A stretch of DNA of 64,000 nucleotides from Bin87 sp963665395 (GCA_963665395.2 OY762251.1:3286001-3350000), one strand, 5' to 3'; numbered from the stretch's first letter, positions 42,060-51,167 are shown. The notes: generated from the letters alone by a model not told the origin. Numbers and translations are program-made.

Positions 42060-43700
42060 TCAGTTGCGGCAGAAGGCGGGGAAACCGTCGGGCATGACGA
42101 CTTCGATGAGGTGGATGCGGTCGGCGGCAACGGCGTCCTGGACGGCGCGGGTCATTTCGGCGACGTTGTGGACGCGGGTTCCGTCGATGCCGTAGGAGTC
42201 GAAGAGTTTTACGAAGTCGGGGTTGACCAGGTCGGTGGCCATTTGGCGACTGCCGCGGTCGCGCTGGTAGCCCTTGAGGACGCCCCAGGCGTTGTCGTTG
42301 AACACCATGACGATGGGGTTGATGCCGTACTGAACGGCGGTGCCGAGTTCCTGGGCGTTGTATTGGAAACCGCCATCGCCGGATACGCAGATCACGGGAC
42401 GCTGGGGCTGGCCGACCTTGGCTCCCATGGCGGCGGGGAAGGCGAAGCCGAGGCCAGCCCAGCCGTGGGGGTACATATAGCTGCGAGGCCGGTTCATCTG
42501 GAGACAGCGGACGGCGCGGTTGGCCGGCACGGTGGCGTCCAGGGAGAAGATGGTATCGTCGGGGATGACGCTGCGGATGGATTCCCAGGCTTTGAGCTCG
42601 GGGCCCCACTGTTCCTGGAGGCCGGCGTAGATATTGGCCTTGAGATCGGCGACCTCCCGGCGGTAATCGCTACTTGCGCCGATGTCGGTGTCGCCGGCCG
42701 CGTGGAGAAACTGGCGTACCACTGCGCCGCTGTTGGCGGTGATGCCTACCTCGGTCTCATAGTTCTTCCCGATGTAGTCGCCGTCGAGCAGGACATGGAT
42801 GACTTTTTCGGGAAGTTTGACGCCGACGCCGGCGGTGGAACGGTAGGGCAGGTTGCTGCCCAGCACCAGGGCGACATCACAATCGCCCATCCAGTCCAGC
42901 ACCGGGTTTTGGCCCCAGATGCGGTTGCCCAGGGCCATGCCGAGGGACAGGGGGTGATTTTCGGGGAAGGCGCCTTTGGCGCCGTCGCCGGTGACGACGG
43001 GCGCGCCGAGACGCTCAGCCAGTTGGATTATGTCATCCGCGCCGCCGGTGGTGTGGATTTCCTCGCCGAGGAAGATGACGGGGCGCCTGGCGTTGCGGAG
43101 GAGGTTCCAAGCGCGTTCGACCTGAACGGGATCGCCCTGGGGTACGTCGGGTTCGCGGGGGCGCAGGACTTCGACATCGGCCTGTTGACCCAAGAGGTCG
43201 GTGGGGACTTCCAGCTCGATGGGGCGGGGCCGGCGCTCGCGGAAACGGACGAAAGCCTCGACGAAATGGTCGGGGATGGATTCGATCTGGTCGATGCGGG
43301 CGTTCCAGTCGGTGACGGCGGCGAACATTCCGAGTTGGTCTTTGGTCTCGTGGGTGACCATCTTGCCGCTGTCGACGAACTCGGCTTCGACGTTGGTGGT
43401 TACCTGAAGGACGGATGACGCGGAGAAGTAGGCTTCGCCCATGGCTCCCACGGAGTCGGCGGCGCCGGGGCCGGTGCTGGTGAGGATGACGCCGGGGCGG
43501 CCGGTGGCGCGGGAATAGCCGTCGGCCATGTAGCCGCAGCCCAGCTCGAGGCGGCCGCCGATGAAACGGACATCGTCCTGGCGGTCGAAAAGGGCGTCAA
43601 AGAGGTCAAGGGTATGGACGGAGATGATGCCGAAGACGGTATCGACACCCTGGGCGTGGAGGGACGCGACTACGGCCTGGCCGCCGGTCATTTGGGGCAT
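42060..43700 (-). CDS. TPP-dependent enzyme, acetolactate synthase-like (third paralogue)
   Basis: A 546-residue family member: PYR domain with VFGIISVHTLDLFDALF and the catalytic Glu in GRLELGCGYMADGYSRATG (the usual RHE reads RLE), central domain with RRPVIFLGEEIHTTGGADD, and PP domain with GDGGFQYNAQELGTAVQYGI...VFNDN, the classical TPP/Mg site. It is clearly diverged from the genes at 9.1 and 15.7 kb. No ilvN or ilvC is near. AGGAG lies 7 bases before ATG 43700. A 2-oxo-acid decarboxylase or carboligase is likely; the substrate is unknown. Confidence 0.85.
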   Translation of the reverse strand: MPQMTGGQAVVASLHAQGVDTVFGIISVHTLDLFDALFDRQDDVRFIGGRLELGCGYMADGYSRATGRPGVILTSTGPGAADSVGAMGEAYFSASSVLQVTTNVEAEFVDSGKMVTHETKDQLGMFAAVTDWNARIDQIESIPDHFVEAFVRFRERRPRPIELEVPTDLLGQQADVEVLRPREPDVPQGDPVQVERAWNLLRNARRPVIFLGEEIHTTGGADDIIQLAERLGAPVVTGDGAKGAFPENHPLSLGMALGNRIWGQNPVLDWMGDCDVALVLGSNLPYRSTAGVGVKLPEKVIHVLLDGDYIGKNYETEVGITANSGAVVRQFLHAAGDTDIGASSDYRREVADLKANIYAGLQEQWGPELKAWESIRSVIPDDTIFSLDATVPANRAVRCLQMNRPRSYMYPHGWAGLGFAFPAAMGAKVGQPQRPVICVSGDGGFQYNAQELGTAVQYGINPIVMVFNDNAWGVLKGYQRDRGSRQMATDLVNPDFVKLFDSYGIDGTRVHNVAEMTRAVQDAVAADRIHLIEVVMPDGFPAFCRN

Positions 43701-43716
43701 GGTGGGACTCCTGTCG

Positions 43717-44367
43717 CTAACTTGCGCCGGTTTGGAAATAATCGTTCAAGAATGCCAGCACTTGTCGTTTCTGTTCTTCGGATGCGGACTGCACTATGGC
43801 AAGCACGTTGAGCCAACCAGTCTCGTCATCCCAATAATTACGCTTCATTACCTGATGCCGACCGCACAATGCCTGCCATTTGGAAATGTCTTGAGGGTCT
43901 GCATCCGCGTCCAGGGAGTGGGGCAACTTGTGGTCAGGCGTTAGCCGTACTGTGCCACCACCGATAGGGTCAACGTCGCCTTGGCGCAGGCCGCAGAGGA
44001 TACCATCCGCGTCCCATTCGCAACGGTAGTTCGCGGTACGCAAAACTTCTTCCCAAACGTGTCCTGCTGGCCTAACTCTGCCCGATGCTCTGCTTCGCCG
44101 GTCGGCATTGGGCATCATATATTCGCTGACTCCGAGGTCGCCCCTATTACGCCAGGAAAGGATGGTATAGCCGCTATCGGTTCTGAGCTCGGACAGACGT
44201 TGATGCCAGTTCTCCGGCTGCCTTCCGGTTCGCGGATCCGTGGCTACTTCTACAATTTGCTCCCTAGTCGCAACCTTGCCGAGGTTATCCAAAAAGAACG
44301 CTTCGATACGCGCTCGCACTGACCGTTGGTTGTAGGGGCCTTTGATGACCGCATTGCGTTCGCTCAA
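43717..44367 (-). CDS. HNH-type restriction endonuclease candidate
   Basis: A 216-residue protein directly downstream of a DNA methyltransferase. The C-terminal half carries a ββα-Me/HNH-like core: Cys116, Cys125, then TPDHKLPHS with Asp145-His146, and LCGRHQVMKRN with Cys168, His171, Lys175 and Asn177. The N-terminal half (IEAFFLDNLGKVATREQIVEVATDPRTGRQPENWHQRLSELR) looks like a winged helix for DNA recognition. Together with the methylase it forms a plausible type II restriction-modification pair. It starts with TTG at 44367 after GAGG; the methylase stop is 9 bp upstream. Confidence 0.72.
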   Translation of the reverse strand: MSERNAVIKGPYNQRSVRARIEAFFLDNLGKVATREQIVEVATDPRTGRQPENWHQRLSELRTDSGYTILSWRNRGDLGVSEYMMPNADRRSRASGRVRPAGHVWEEVLRTANYRCEWDADGILCGLRQGDVDPIGGGTVRLTPDHKLPHSLDADADPQDISKWQALCGRHQVMKRNYWDDETGWLNVLAIVQSASEEQKRQVLAFLNDYFQTGAS

Positions 44368-44376
44368 TTGGAGACC

Positions 44377-45093
44377 TCAAGCAGCCATGGTTGAATCAAT
44401 GTCCTGGTAACAGTGCTTGATACGTTCTCGCGTTACGTCAACCCATTGTTCCGATTCGTCGCAGAGGATCGCTCTCCGGCCCAACTGCAAGCACGCTTCG
44501 CCGGTAGTCCCAGACCCGCACATCGGGTCCAGCACTAAATCGTCCGGCTTTGTCGTCATCAAAATCAGTGGCTTGATAACGGACAGCGGTTTTTGGGCCG
44601 GGTGTCCGGTTTGCTCGTCTCTGCCTACGAAACCGACGTTCAGCGGCACTTCCAGAACCGTGGGCGGGCCCGGAACGAATCGCATCTTGCCCGACTTCCA
44701 TCGCTCCAACTGACTGCCGTTCAGAAAGTGTTCCGGGTAAGTCCTGGCGTCTTCGGTGGAAAGATGCAGGCAGGCGTTCTGCGCAGAGCGCCAGCCCCGG
44801 ATGACGGAAGGGCAGTTTTTGTAGTACCAGGTCAGCCAGGCAACCAGCTTGAAGTCTTGCGGGATTCGGGCTACCTGGTGGGCGACAATCTCGGGGAAGC
44901 CCCACACAAAGATATGCCGGGATACCCTTGCGGCAGCGGCGATGACCTCGCTCAACCAATCGTTGTAGTCATCACGATGACCGCCTACGCCCTTGTTGTA
45001 CCAAGGGTCAAGAATAGTGGTGGTGACATCGTCCGGCGCAGTAGCCAGCGTTGCCAGCACGTCGGCCGGCGGCAGCGCTTCGACAGTAGGCAT
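44377..45093 (-). CDS. DNA methyltransferase of a type II restriction-modification pair
   Basis: A 238-residue amino-methyltransferase with catalytic motif IV as DPWY (29-32) and SAM-binding motif I as LDPMCGSGTTGEA (188-200), followed by AILCDESEQW. The GHPAQKPL block before motif I is typical of N6-adenine/N4-cytosine enzymes with this motif order. It precedes the HNH endonuclease by 9 bp. The ATG is only 14 bp after the pdhC stop, so the pair may be read from the pyruvate dehydrogenase promoter. GGGA lies about 10 bases before ATG 45093. Confidence 0.82.
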   Translation of the reverse strand: MPTVEALPPADVLATLATAPDDVTTTILDPWYNKGVGGHRDDYNDWLSEVIAAAARVSRHIFVWGFPEIVAHQVARIPQDFKLVAWLTWYYKNCPSVIRGWRSAQNACLHLSTEDARTYPEHFLNGSQLERWKSGKMRFVPGPPTVLEVPLNVGFVGRDEQTGHPAQKPLSVIKPLILMTTKPDDLVLDPMCGSGTTGEACLQLGRRAILCDESEQWVDVTRERIKHCYQDIDSTMAA

Positions 45094-45107
45094 CGTTATA
45101 TTCCCGG

Positions 45108-46325
45108 CTAGAGGAGCAGGCTGACGGGGTTTTCGAGGACGCGCTTGATTTCCATGAGGAATTGGGCGGCCTCCGCGCCGTCGGCGACGCGGTGGTCGGT
45201 GGAGAGGGTGGCCTTCATCATCGTGCCGACGGCGAGCTGGCCGTCGCGGACAACGGGCTGCTCTTTGACACTGCCGACCGCGAGGATGGCGGCATGGGGC
45301 GGGTAGATGATGGCGGTGAAGCTCTCAACATCGAACATACCCATGTTGCTGATGCTGAAGGTGGTGCTGCTGTACTCCTCGTTGCGCAGGGTGCCGCTGT
45401 TGGCCCGGGCGATGAGGTCCTTGGTGGCGGCGGCGATTTGCAACAGGCTCTTGCTCTCGCAGTTGCTGACGCCGGGGAGGATGAGGCCGGATTCCAGAGC
45501 GATGGCGATGCCGATATTCATTGCGCCATGGACTTCCAGGTGGTCGCCCCGGTAAAAGGAGTTGAACTTGGGATGGTTGGCCAGGGCCAGGGCGCAAGCC
45601 TTGACCATCAGGTCATTGACGCTGACGCGGTTTTCCGGGTCGGAGGCGTCGTTGACATCGCGGCGCAACTGCATGGCCCTGCCCATGTCGATTTCGGCGG
45701 TGACGTAGAAGTGGGGCGCGGTGGATTTGCTGTCGGAGGTTACGCGGGCGATGGTCTGGCGCATCCGGCTGAGTTCGATGCGGGAATCGACCGGAGCAGC
45801 GGCAGGTTCGGCCGCCGGCGCCGGTTCCGGAGACGCCGCCGGCGGTTGGTAGTTTTCAACGTCGCGCTCGGTGATCCGTCCGTTGGGGCCGGTGCCGGTT
45901 ACCAACGCAAGGTCGATGCCGCGTTCCCGGGCGAGACGGCGGGCGATGGGCGAGGCGCGTACCTCGCCGTTGGCGGAAGGCGCCGGCGCGGCGGGCGGCG
46001 GAGCGGGTTCGGGAGCGGTAGCCGGGGCCGGCGCGGGCGCGGCGGCCGGAGCAGCAGCGGGCGCCGCCGCTTCCGGTATGGCTTCGCCGGGTTCGGTGAT
46101 GATGGCGATGAGTTCGCCAACGGGCACGGCAACGCCGGCCTCGGCGATGATGCGTCCGAGGACGCCGCCGGTGTAGGCTTCAAACTCGACGGTGGCCTTG
46201 TCGGTTTCGATGTCGGCGATGACCTCGCCGCGGTCCACCGTTTCGCCCTCCTGCTTGTACCAGCGGACGACGGTGCCTTCGCGCATATCGTAACCCATCT
46301 GGGGCATGACGACGTTGGTAGCCAC
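45108..46325 (-). CDS. pdhC: Dihydrolipoamide acetyltransferase, E2 of pyruvate dehydrogenase
   Basis: The 405-residue E2 core. An N-terminal lipoyl domain has Lys43 in ETDKATVEFEA; an Ala/Pro linker (about 90-115) follows; the E3/E1-binding domain has SPIARRLARERGIDLALVTGTGPNGRITERDV; the catalytic domain ends with DHRVADGAEAAQFL (His378, Asp382). It transfers the acetyl group from lipoamide to CoA. The gene lies last in the operon, after a 194-bp gap that holds a REP palindrome with 20-bp tandem units. Since E1 is a heterodimer with pyruvate-type E1 genes, a branched-chain or acetoin dehydrogenase E2 cannot be fully excluded. Confidence 0.88.
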   Translation of the reverse strand: MATNVVMPQMGYDMREGTVVRWYKQEGETVDRGEVIADIETDKATVEFEAYTGGVLGRIIAEAGVAVPVGELIAIITEPGEAIPEAAAPAAAPAAAPAPAPATAPEPAPPPAAPAPSANGEVRASPIARRLARERGIDLALVTGTGPNGRITERDVENYQPPAASPEPAPAAEPAAAPVDSRIELSRMRQTIARVTSDSKSTAPHFYVTAEIDMGRAMQLRRDVNDASDPENRVSVNDLMVKACALALANHPKFNSFYRGDHLEVHGAMNIGIAIALESGLILPGVSNCESKSLLQIAAATKDLIARANSGTLRNEEYSSTTFSISNMGMFDVESFTAIIYPPHAAILAVGSVKEQPVVRDGQLAVGTMMKATLSTDHRVADGAEAAQFLMEIKRVLENPVSLLL

Positions 46326-46393
46326 GGTAATCTCCTGCGTTGGTTTGGGTTGTGCGGTGGTAAGGGATAAACGGGGTTTCCCTATGGTGGATG

Positions 46394-46493
46394 CCTGGAT
46401 TCCCGCGAAAGCGGGAATGACGGATAGAGAGTAGGAATGGCGGATGGTGAGTAGGAATGACGGATGGAGAGTAGGAATGACGGAGGGCAGGTA
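46394..46493. repeat. REP palindrome followed by 20-bp tandem units
   Basis: GGATTCCCGCGAAAGCGGGA is followed by four 20-bp units starting GGAATG(A/G)CGGA (46414-46433, 46434-46453, 46454-46473, 46474-46493). The units start with the tail of the palindrome. It fills the gap between pdhB and pdhC. The AAATGTCAACAGG end seen in related copies is absent. Confidence 0.7.
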
Positions 46494-46519
46494 GCTTGGG
46501 TAGTAACTTCAACTCTGGG

Positions 46520-47503
46520 TCAGGCGCCGTTGATGATCTTGCGGGCGGCGGCGGCGACGGTCTGGGCGCTGGGTATCGCCAGCTGTTCCAGGGGGAAGGA
46601 GTAGGGCATGGGGACTTCGGCGCCGGCGACGCGGCCGACGGGCGCGTCGAGGTAGTCGAAGGTCTCTTCCTGGATCTGGGAGACGAGTTCGCCGGCGAAA
46701 CCGCCGAGGCGGGTGGTTTCCTCGACCATCAGGGCGCGGTGGGTCTTTTTGACCGAGGAGAATACGGTTTGCATGTCCAGGGGGCGGAGGGTGCGGAGGT
46801 CGATTACGTCGGCTTCGATGCCCTCCTGGGCCAGGAGGTCGGCGGCCTGCTCGGCGATGAGAGCCATACGGGAGTAACCGCAAAGGGTGATGTCAGAGCC
46901 CTCACGGCGGACCTGGGCCTGACCGATGGGTACGCGGAAATCGCCGTGGTCGGGGGCGTCGCCGCGGGTGCCATACAGCAGGATGTGCTCCACGAACATG
47001 ACCGGGTCGTTGAGTTCGCGGCAGGAACGGAACAGGCCGATGACGTCACGGGGGGTGGCCGGGGTTACGACGGTGAGGCCGGGAACGGAAGCGTACCAGC
47101 CTTCAAAGCTCTGGGAATGGGTGGCTCCAACGGAGGCGCCGGCGCCGGTAACGGTGCGGATAATCAGGGGGATGGAGAACTGACCGCCGGACATATAGCG
47201 GATCTTGGCGGCGTGGTTGACGATCTGGTCCATGGCGAGGAGGCTGAAGTTGATGGTCATCAGCTCCACGACGGGACGCAGGCCGGCCATGGCGGCGCCG
47301 ACGCCGGCGCCGACGATGACGGATTCGGCGAGGGGGGAGTCTTTGATGCGCTTTTTTCCGTACTGTTCGGTGAAGCCCTTGGTTACGGCGAAGGCCCCAC
47401 CATAGGGGCCGATGTCCTCGCCCATGAGGAATACGCGCTCGTCCTGGTCAAGGGCCTCGCGCAGGGCGGACGAAACGGCGTCACGATACGTCATGACCGA
47501 CAT
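46520..47503 (-). CDS. pdhB: Pyruvate dehydrogenase E1 component, beta subunit
   Basis: A 327-residue E1-beta protein. Seen: MTYRDAVSSALREALDQDERVFLMGEDIGPYGGAFAVTKG with the conserved TPP-activating Glu region, RIKDSPLAESVIVGAGVGAAMAGLRPVVE, and the C-terminal transketolase domain with DLRTLRPLDMQTV and MVEETTRLGGFAGEL. It pairs with E1-alpha to decarboxylate pyruvate and acylate lipoyl-E2. The gap to pdhA is 33 bp; the order pdhA-pdhB-pdhC is normal for Gram-positive-type complexes. Confidence 0.9.
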   Translation of the reverse strand: MSVMTYRDAVSSALREALDQDERVFLMGEDIGPYGGAFAVTKGFTEQYGKKRIKDSPLAESVIVGAGVGAAMAGLRPVVELMTINFSLLAMDQIVNHAAKIRYMSGGQFSIPLIIRTVTGAGASVGATHSQSFEGWYASVPGLTVVTPATPRDVIGLFRSCRELNDPVMFVEHILLYGTRGDAPDHGDFRVPIGQAQVRREGSDITLCGYSRMALIAEQAADLLAQEGIEADVIDLRTLRPLDMQTVFSSVKKTHRALMVEETTRLGGFAGELVSQIQEETFDYLDAPVGRVAGAEVPMPYSFPLEQLAIPSAQTVAAAARKIINGA

Positions 47504-47536
47504 GATGATGATACCTCTCGCGGCGGGTTGAGTGCG

Positions 47537-48544
47537 CTAGACAGGGATACCTTCGGTCGGTCGGTCGGTGTACACGCCATCGTAGAGGTCGTCCGGATCC
47601 GGCCAAGGGGATGTTTCTCCGAACTCGGCGGCAACGACGATTTCTTCGTCCACGCTGGCGTCGATCTCGTCGAAGTCTTCGACGGTAGCTATGCCTTCGT
47701 CGGTGAGCCAGTCGCGGAACCGGGGGATGGGGTCCTGGCCGGCCCAGTACTGCACTTCGTCCTCGGGGCGATAGTTGGCCGGGTCGGCGACGGAGTGGCC
47801 GCGGAGCCGGTAGGTTCGGGCGACGACAAAGGCGGGGCCTTTGCCGGCGCGGACATCGGCGTTGATTTTCTGCATGAGGGCGCGGACTTCGAGGACGTCG
47901 TTGCCGTCCACTTCGTAGCGGTCCATGCCGTAGGCGGCGGCCATTTCGTGGAGGGAATCCCACATCACCAGGGTTTCCTTTGACGAGGCACCCATGCCGT
48001 AGAGGTTATGTTCGCAGAAGAAAATCACCGGGAGCTGCCAGATGGCGGCCAGGTTCATGGCTTCGTGGAACTCGCCTTCGTTGACGGCGCCGTCGCCGAA
48101 GAAGCACAGCACCACCTGGTCGTCGCCGCGGTACTGGACGGCGAGACCGATACCGGCGGCGATGCAGAGTTGGCCGCCGACGATGGCGTAGCCGCCCATG
48201 AAGTTGAGCTCGGAGCTGAACAGGTGCATGGAGCCGCCCTTGCCCTTGCTGCAACCGGTGGCTTTGCCCATGAGTTCGGCCATGACCTCATTGCTGCCCA
48301 TGCCCCGGGCGAGAGCCTGACCGTGATCGCGGTAGTGGGTGACGATATAATCGTCCGGGCGCAGGGTGTTGATGGCGCCGACGGCGATGGCCTCCTCGCC
48401 GTTGTACACGTGGAGGAAGCCCTTGATGTTGCCTCGAGTGTACTGCCGCTCCGATTCTCGCTCGAATTCGCGAATGAGCTTCATCTGGCGGTAGAAGCCC
48501 AGCAGGTCGGATTTGGTCAGATCGGGAACGTCCGCTTTGAGCAT
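47537..48544 (-). CDS. pdhA: Pyruvate dehydrogenase E1 component, alpha subunit
   Basis: A 335-residue E1-alpha protein with the TPP/Mg motif GDGAVNEGEFHEAMNLAAIW...VIFFCEHNLYGM, the upstream HYRDHGQALARGM and GKGGSMHLFSSELNFMGGYAIVGGQ blocks, and the phospho-loop-like YRLRGHSVADPANYR. This matches pyruvate or acetoin dehydrogenase E1-alpha; with lpdA, pdhB and pdhC in one run, pyruvate dehydrogenase is the best call. The complex makes acetyl-CoA, CO2 and NADH. The ATG 48544 is preceded by AAGGGATATGCTC. Confidence 0.9.
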   Translation of the reverse strand: MLKADVPDLTKSDLLGFYRQMKLIREFERESERQYTRGNIKGFLHVYNGEEAIAVGAINTLRPDDYIVTHYRDHGQALARGMGSNEVMAELMGKATGCSKGKGGSMHLFSSELNFMGGYAIVGGQLCIAAGIGLAVQYRGDDQVVLCFFGDGAVNEGEFHEAMNLAAIWQLPVIFFCEHNLYGMGASSKETLVMWDSLHEMAAAYGMDRYEVDGNDVLEVRALMQKINADVRAGKGPAFVVARTYRLRGHSVADPANYRPEDEVQYWAGQDPIPRFRDWLTDEGIATVEDFDEIDASVDEEIVVAAEFGETSPWPDPDDLYDGVYTDRPTEGIPV

Positions 48545-48610
48545 ATCCCTTCCTCGGTTAAAAATTCGGCAGGCAGTGTGATGCAGACGACCGGCGCGGG
48601 GTCGGCCGGG

Positions 48611-50011
48611 TTACATGTGCAGGGCGCGGCCCTCGGCGTCCAGGGCGGCTTCGTGGACCATTTCGGAGACGCTGGGGTGGGCGTGTACGGCCCAGCCGAG
48701 TTCCAGGGTGGTTCCTTCCAGGAGGTGGGTCATCTGCAACTCGGCCAGCAATTCGGTCACTTCCGGGCCGCACATATGGCCGCCCAGGATTTCGCCGTAG
48801 TTGGCGTCGATGACCAGCTTGACCATGCCGTCCATTTCGCCCATGGCCACGGCCTTGCCGCTGGCCTGGACGTTGAAACGGCCGATTTTCACGTCGTAGC
48901 CCTGTTCGCGGGCCTGGGCTTCGGTGAGGCCGAAAGACGCCACCTGGGGATGGCAGTAAGTGGCGCGGGGCATGAAGGGGTAGTTCAGGGGTTGGGTTTC
49001 CTCGCCGGCGATGGCTTCGACGGCGGTCACGCCCTGGGCAGAAGCGACGTGGGCGAGGGCCAGCTTTCCGGTTACGTCGCCGACGGCGTAGATGCCGGGG
49101 ACATTGGTCGCCATGCGGTCATCGATGGCGATGTACCCGCGCTCGGTGGCGACGCCCACGGTTTCCAAACCCAAGTCTTCGGTGTTGGGCAGAACGCCGA
49201 TGGCGACCAGGACCTTGTCATAGCGGGCAGTTTCGCTGACGCCATCCTTATCAACGGTTAGGGTGACGCCGTTGGCGTCGGCCTGGGCGTTGGTTACGCC
49301 GGCGCCGGTCTGGAGCTTAATGCCGTGGCGGCTGAAAGCCCGCTCCAACTGCTGGCTGATTTCCTCGTCCTCATTGGGAACGATGTGGGGGAGGAGTTCG
49401 ATAACGGTAACGTCGGCGCCGTACATCCGGTAGATGTAGGCGAACTCCACGCCGATGGCGCCGCCGCCGATAATAGCGATGGAACCGGGAACATCGTCGG
49501 CGACGATGCTCTCCCGGCTGGTGATGATGCGCTCGCCATCGACCGGGAGGGGTGGGATGCTGCGGGGGCGGGCGCCGGTGGCGATGATGATGTTGTGGGC
49601 ATTGACCCGGGAGGTCTGGCCGTCGGGAGCCGTAACATCAATGGCGTTGGCGCTGGCCAGGCGGCCAACGCCGGAGACGTGATCGACGTTGTTTTTGCGG
49701 AGGAGGAAGCCCACGCCGCGGGTCATCCGGTCCACGACCTGACGACTGCGGTTCATGGCTACGGAGTAGTCGGCGCGGAAGTTGTCGAAGGTCAGGCCGA
49801 ACTGGTCGGCGCGACGGACGTAGGAGACAATCTCGGCATTTTTGAGGAGAGCCTTGGAGGGGATGCAGCCCCAGTTGAGGCAGACGCCGCCGAGGGCATC
49901 TCGCTCGATGACGCAGGATTTCAGGCCCAGTTGGCCGGCCCGGATGCCGGCAACGTAGCCGCCGGGTCCGCCGCCAATTATCGCTACGTCATACTCCGAA
50001 TTGGTTGTCAT
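48611..50011 (-). CDS. lpdA: Dihydrolipoyl dehydrogenase, E3
   Basis: A 466-residue flavoprotein disulfide reductase. FAD-binding Rossmann motif IIGGGPGGYVAGIRAGQLG (about 11-29), redox-active pair Cys44/Cys49 in GGVCLNWGCIPSKALL, NAD-binding GSIAIIGGGAIGVEFAYIYRMYGADV, second FAD motif GIYAVGDVTG, and the C-terminal dimer domain with HAHPSVSEMVHEAALDAEG containing the catalytic His-Glu. It re-oxidises dihydrolipoyl-E2 with NAD+. ATG 50011 (MTTNSEYDVA) is preferred; the frame is open 22 codons further. It opens the pyruvate dehydrogenase operon; its promoter must lie in 50012-50147. Confidence 0.92.
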   Translation of the reverse strand: MTTNSEYDVAIIGGGPGGYVAGIRAGQLGLKSCVIERDALGGVCLNWGCIPSKALLKNAEIVSYVRRADQFGLTFDNFRADYSVAMNRSRQVVDRMTRGVGFLLRKNNVDHVSGVGRLASANAIDVTAPDGQTSRVNAHNIIIATGARPRSIPPLPVDGERIITSRESIVADDVPGSIAIIGGGAIGVEFAYIYRMYGADVTVIELLPHIVPNEDEEISQQLERAFSRHGIKLQTGAGVTNAQADANGVTLTVDKDGVSETARYDKVLVAIGVLPNTEDLGLETVGVATERGYIAIDDRMATNVPGIYAVGDVTGKLALAHVASAQGVTAVEAIAGEETQPLNYPFMPRATYCHPQVASFGLTEAQAREQGYDVKIGRFNVQASGKAVAMGEMDGMVKLVIDANYGEILGGHMCGPEVTELLAELQMTHLLEGTTLELGWAVHAHPSVSEMVHEAALDAEGRALHM

Positions 50012-50147
50012 CAATCTGCCCAGTCCGCGAAGTTTGGTTTGGCGCAATCCACCAACCCTGGGACAGGGCCGACCCACTACGGAGGGGCTTGCGCGGCGCT
50101 GGTGGCATTATAGCGTTGGGGGTTGGGGGCGGCAAGTTGGGCGGGAT

Positions 50148-51074
50148 TCAGAGAAATTCGGCTGGTTGGAACCCCTGGCTTTCCCACCAACTTCTACCTC
50201 TTTTTCCTGGAAGCAACAGGTCGATTTCCTTCGCCGTCCGTCCTCCCCGTCCATGGTGGACCGAGATGCTTTTGTGTGGAGCTTCGGTAGAACGCATGAG
50301 GAGTTTCCGATTGGGCCAAGTCTCCTGTATTGCTGCGATGCACATCTTCGCGGTATCGCGTCGTTGGTCGGTTCTAATCAGCACGGCGGCCCCATTTTTC
50401 AAATGGCGGCTAGACCCCTCCAGAACTGACTTAATCAATGCTTTGTAATCGGTTTTGTTTTCGTATCTGGCGGAACGGCGCCAGTTCTTGCGAAAGCTGT
50501 GGCCCAAGAGCCATAGCCGTAGCCAGTGGTCGTTCCAGTAGTCGGCTACCCCGCAGTAAGGGGGTGAAGTGATCAGAAGGCCAGCCTCCATGCCAGTTTG
50601 CTTGGGAAGCTCTTCACGTGCATCCCCGAGGATGGCGGTGCTTTGAGATTGTTTCGGAGTTCCGTGGTGGTAGCGTCGCCGTATCTTGTCAGTAAGCATT
50701 GCTACCGGGTCAACGTCGGGTGGTTTTAGCAAACCTTTGTCGGTCCACCATCTCACGGCATAGTCTGGGGAGTACGCAATCGTTGGAGAAAAGGAGTTGG
50801 ACAGTCCGCCGCCCTGTTTGTCCTGCATGTGCAGAGCTATGAACGCCATTAGAGTTCGGTCAATTTTTGATTCTCTCCAATTCAGTTCCCGGCGAGCGGC
50901 GCGGAGCAGCGCCCTCACGTTCGGCGCCCAAGCCTTTGTTTCAAACTTGCTCCGGCTCCGATGATCATTCGGTTTCCGGGCCTCCCTGACTTGATTCAGC
51001 CTTGATATAACCCGCTCTGGGTCACTTGCCGGCTGTAGCTTTGCCGCGGTGAAAATCCAAGCTACCGGGTTCAC
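50148..51074 (-). pseudogene. N-terminally truncated DNA methyltransferase remnant
   Basis: The 308 residues hold the catalytic motif ITSPPYCGVADYW (SPPY at 170-173) of a DNA amino-methyltransferase, then WLRLWLLG and DQRRDTAKMCIAAI. The frame opens as GIDVNPVAWIFTAAK, which in this family directly follows the SAM-binding motif I (DPFxGxGTT). That motif is missing: in-frame TAG lies a few codons upstream, and the region beyond encodes another gene. So the 5' part was lost, and a functional methylase is unlikely unless motif I is supplied elsewhere. GTG 51074 is only the first possible start of the remnant. Confidence 0.6.
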
Positions 51075-51167
51075 GTCAATCCCGACTGTGGGGCGCTAGC
51101 AATGTACAATGGACATGTGAGTTCATGTTGCAGAGCGCAAGAAACGGAGCGGAGAGAGGAAATAGAC

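Noticed and set aside
42057..43418. 453-codon plus-strand frame opposite the third TPP enzyme
   Set aside because: An antisense shadow with low-complexity Gly/Asp/Val sequence.
45162..49261. Long plus-strand frames across the pyruvate dehydrogenase operon (e.g. 45162-46370, 46496-47983, 48008-49261)
   Set aside because: All lie opposite well-conserved E1, E2 and E3 genes and show no motifs of their own.
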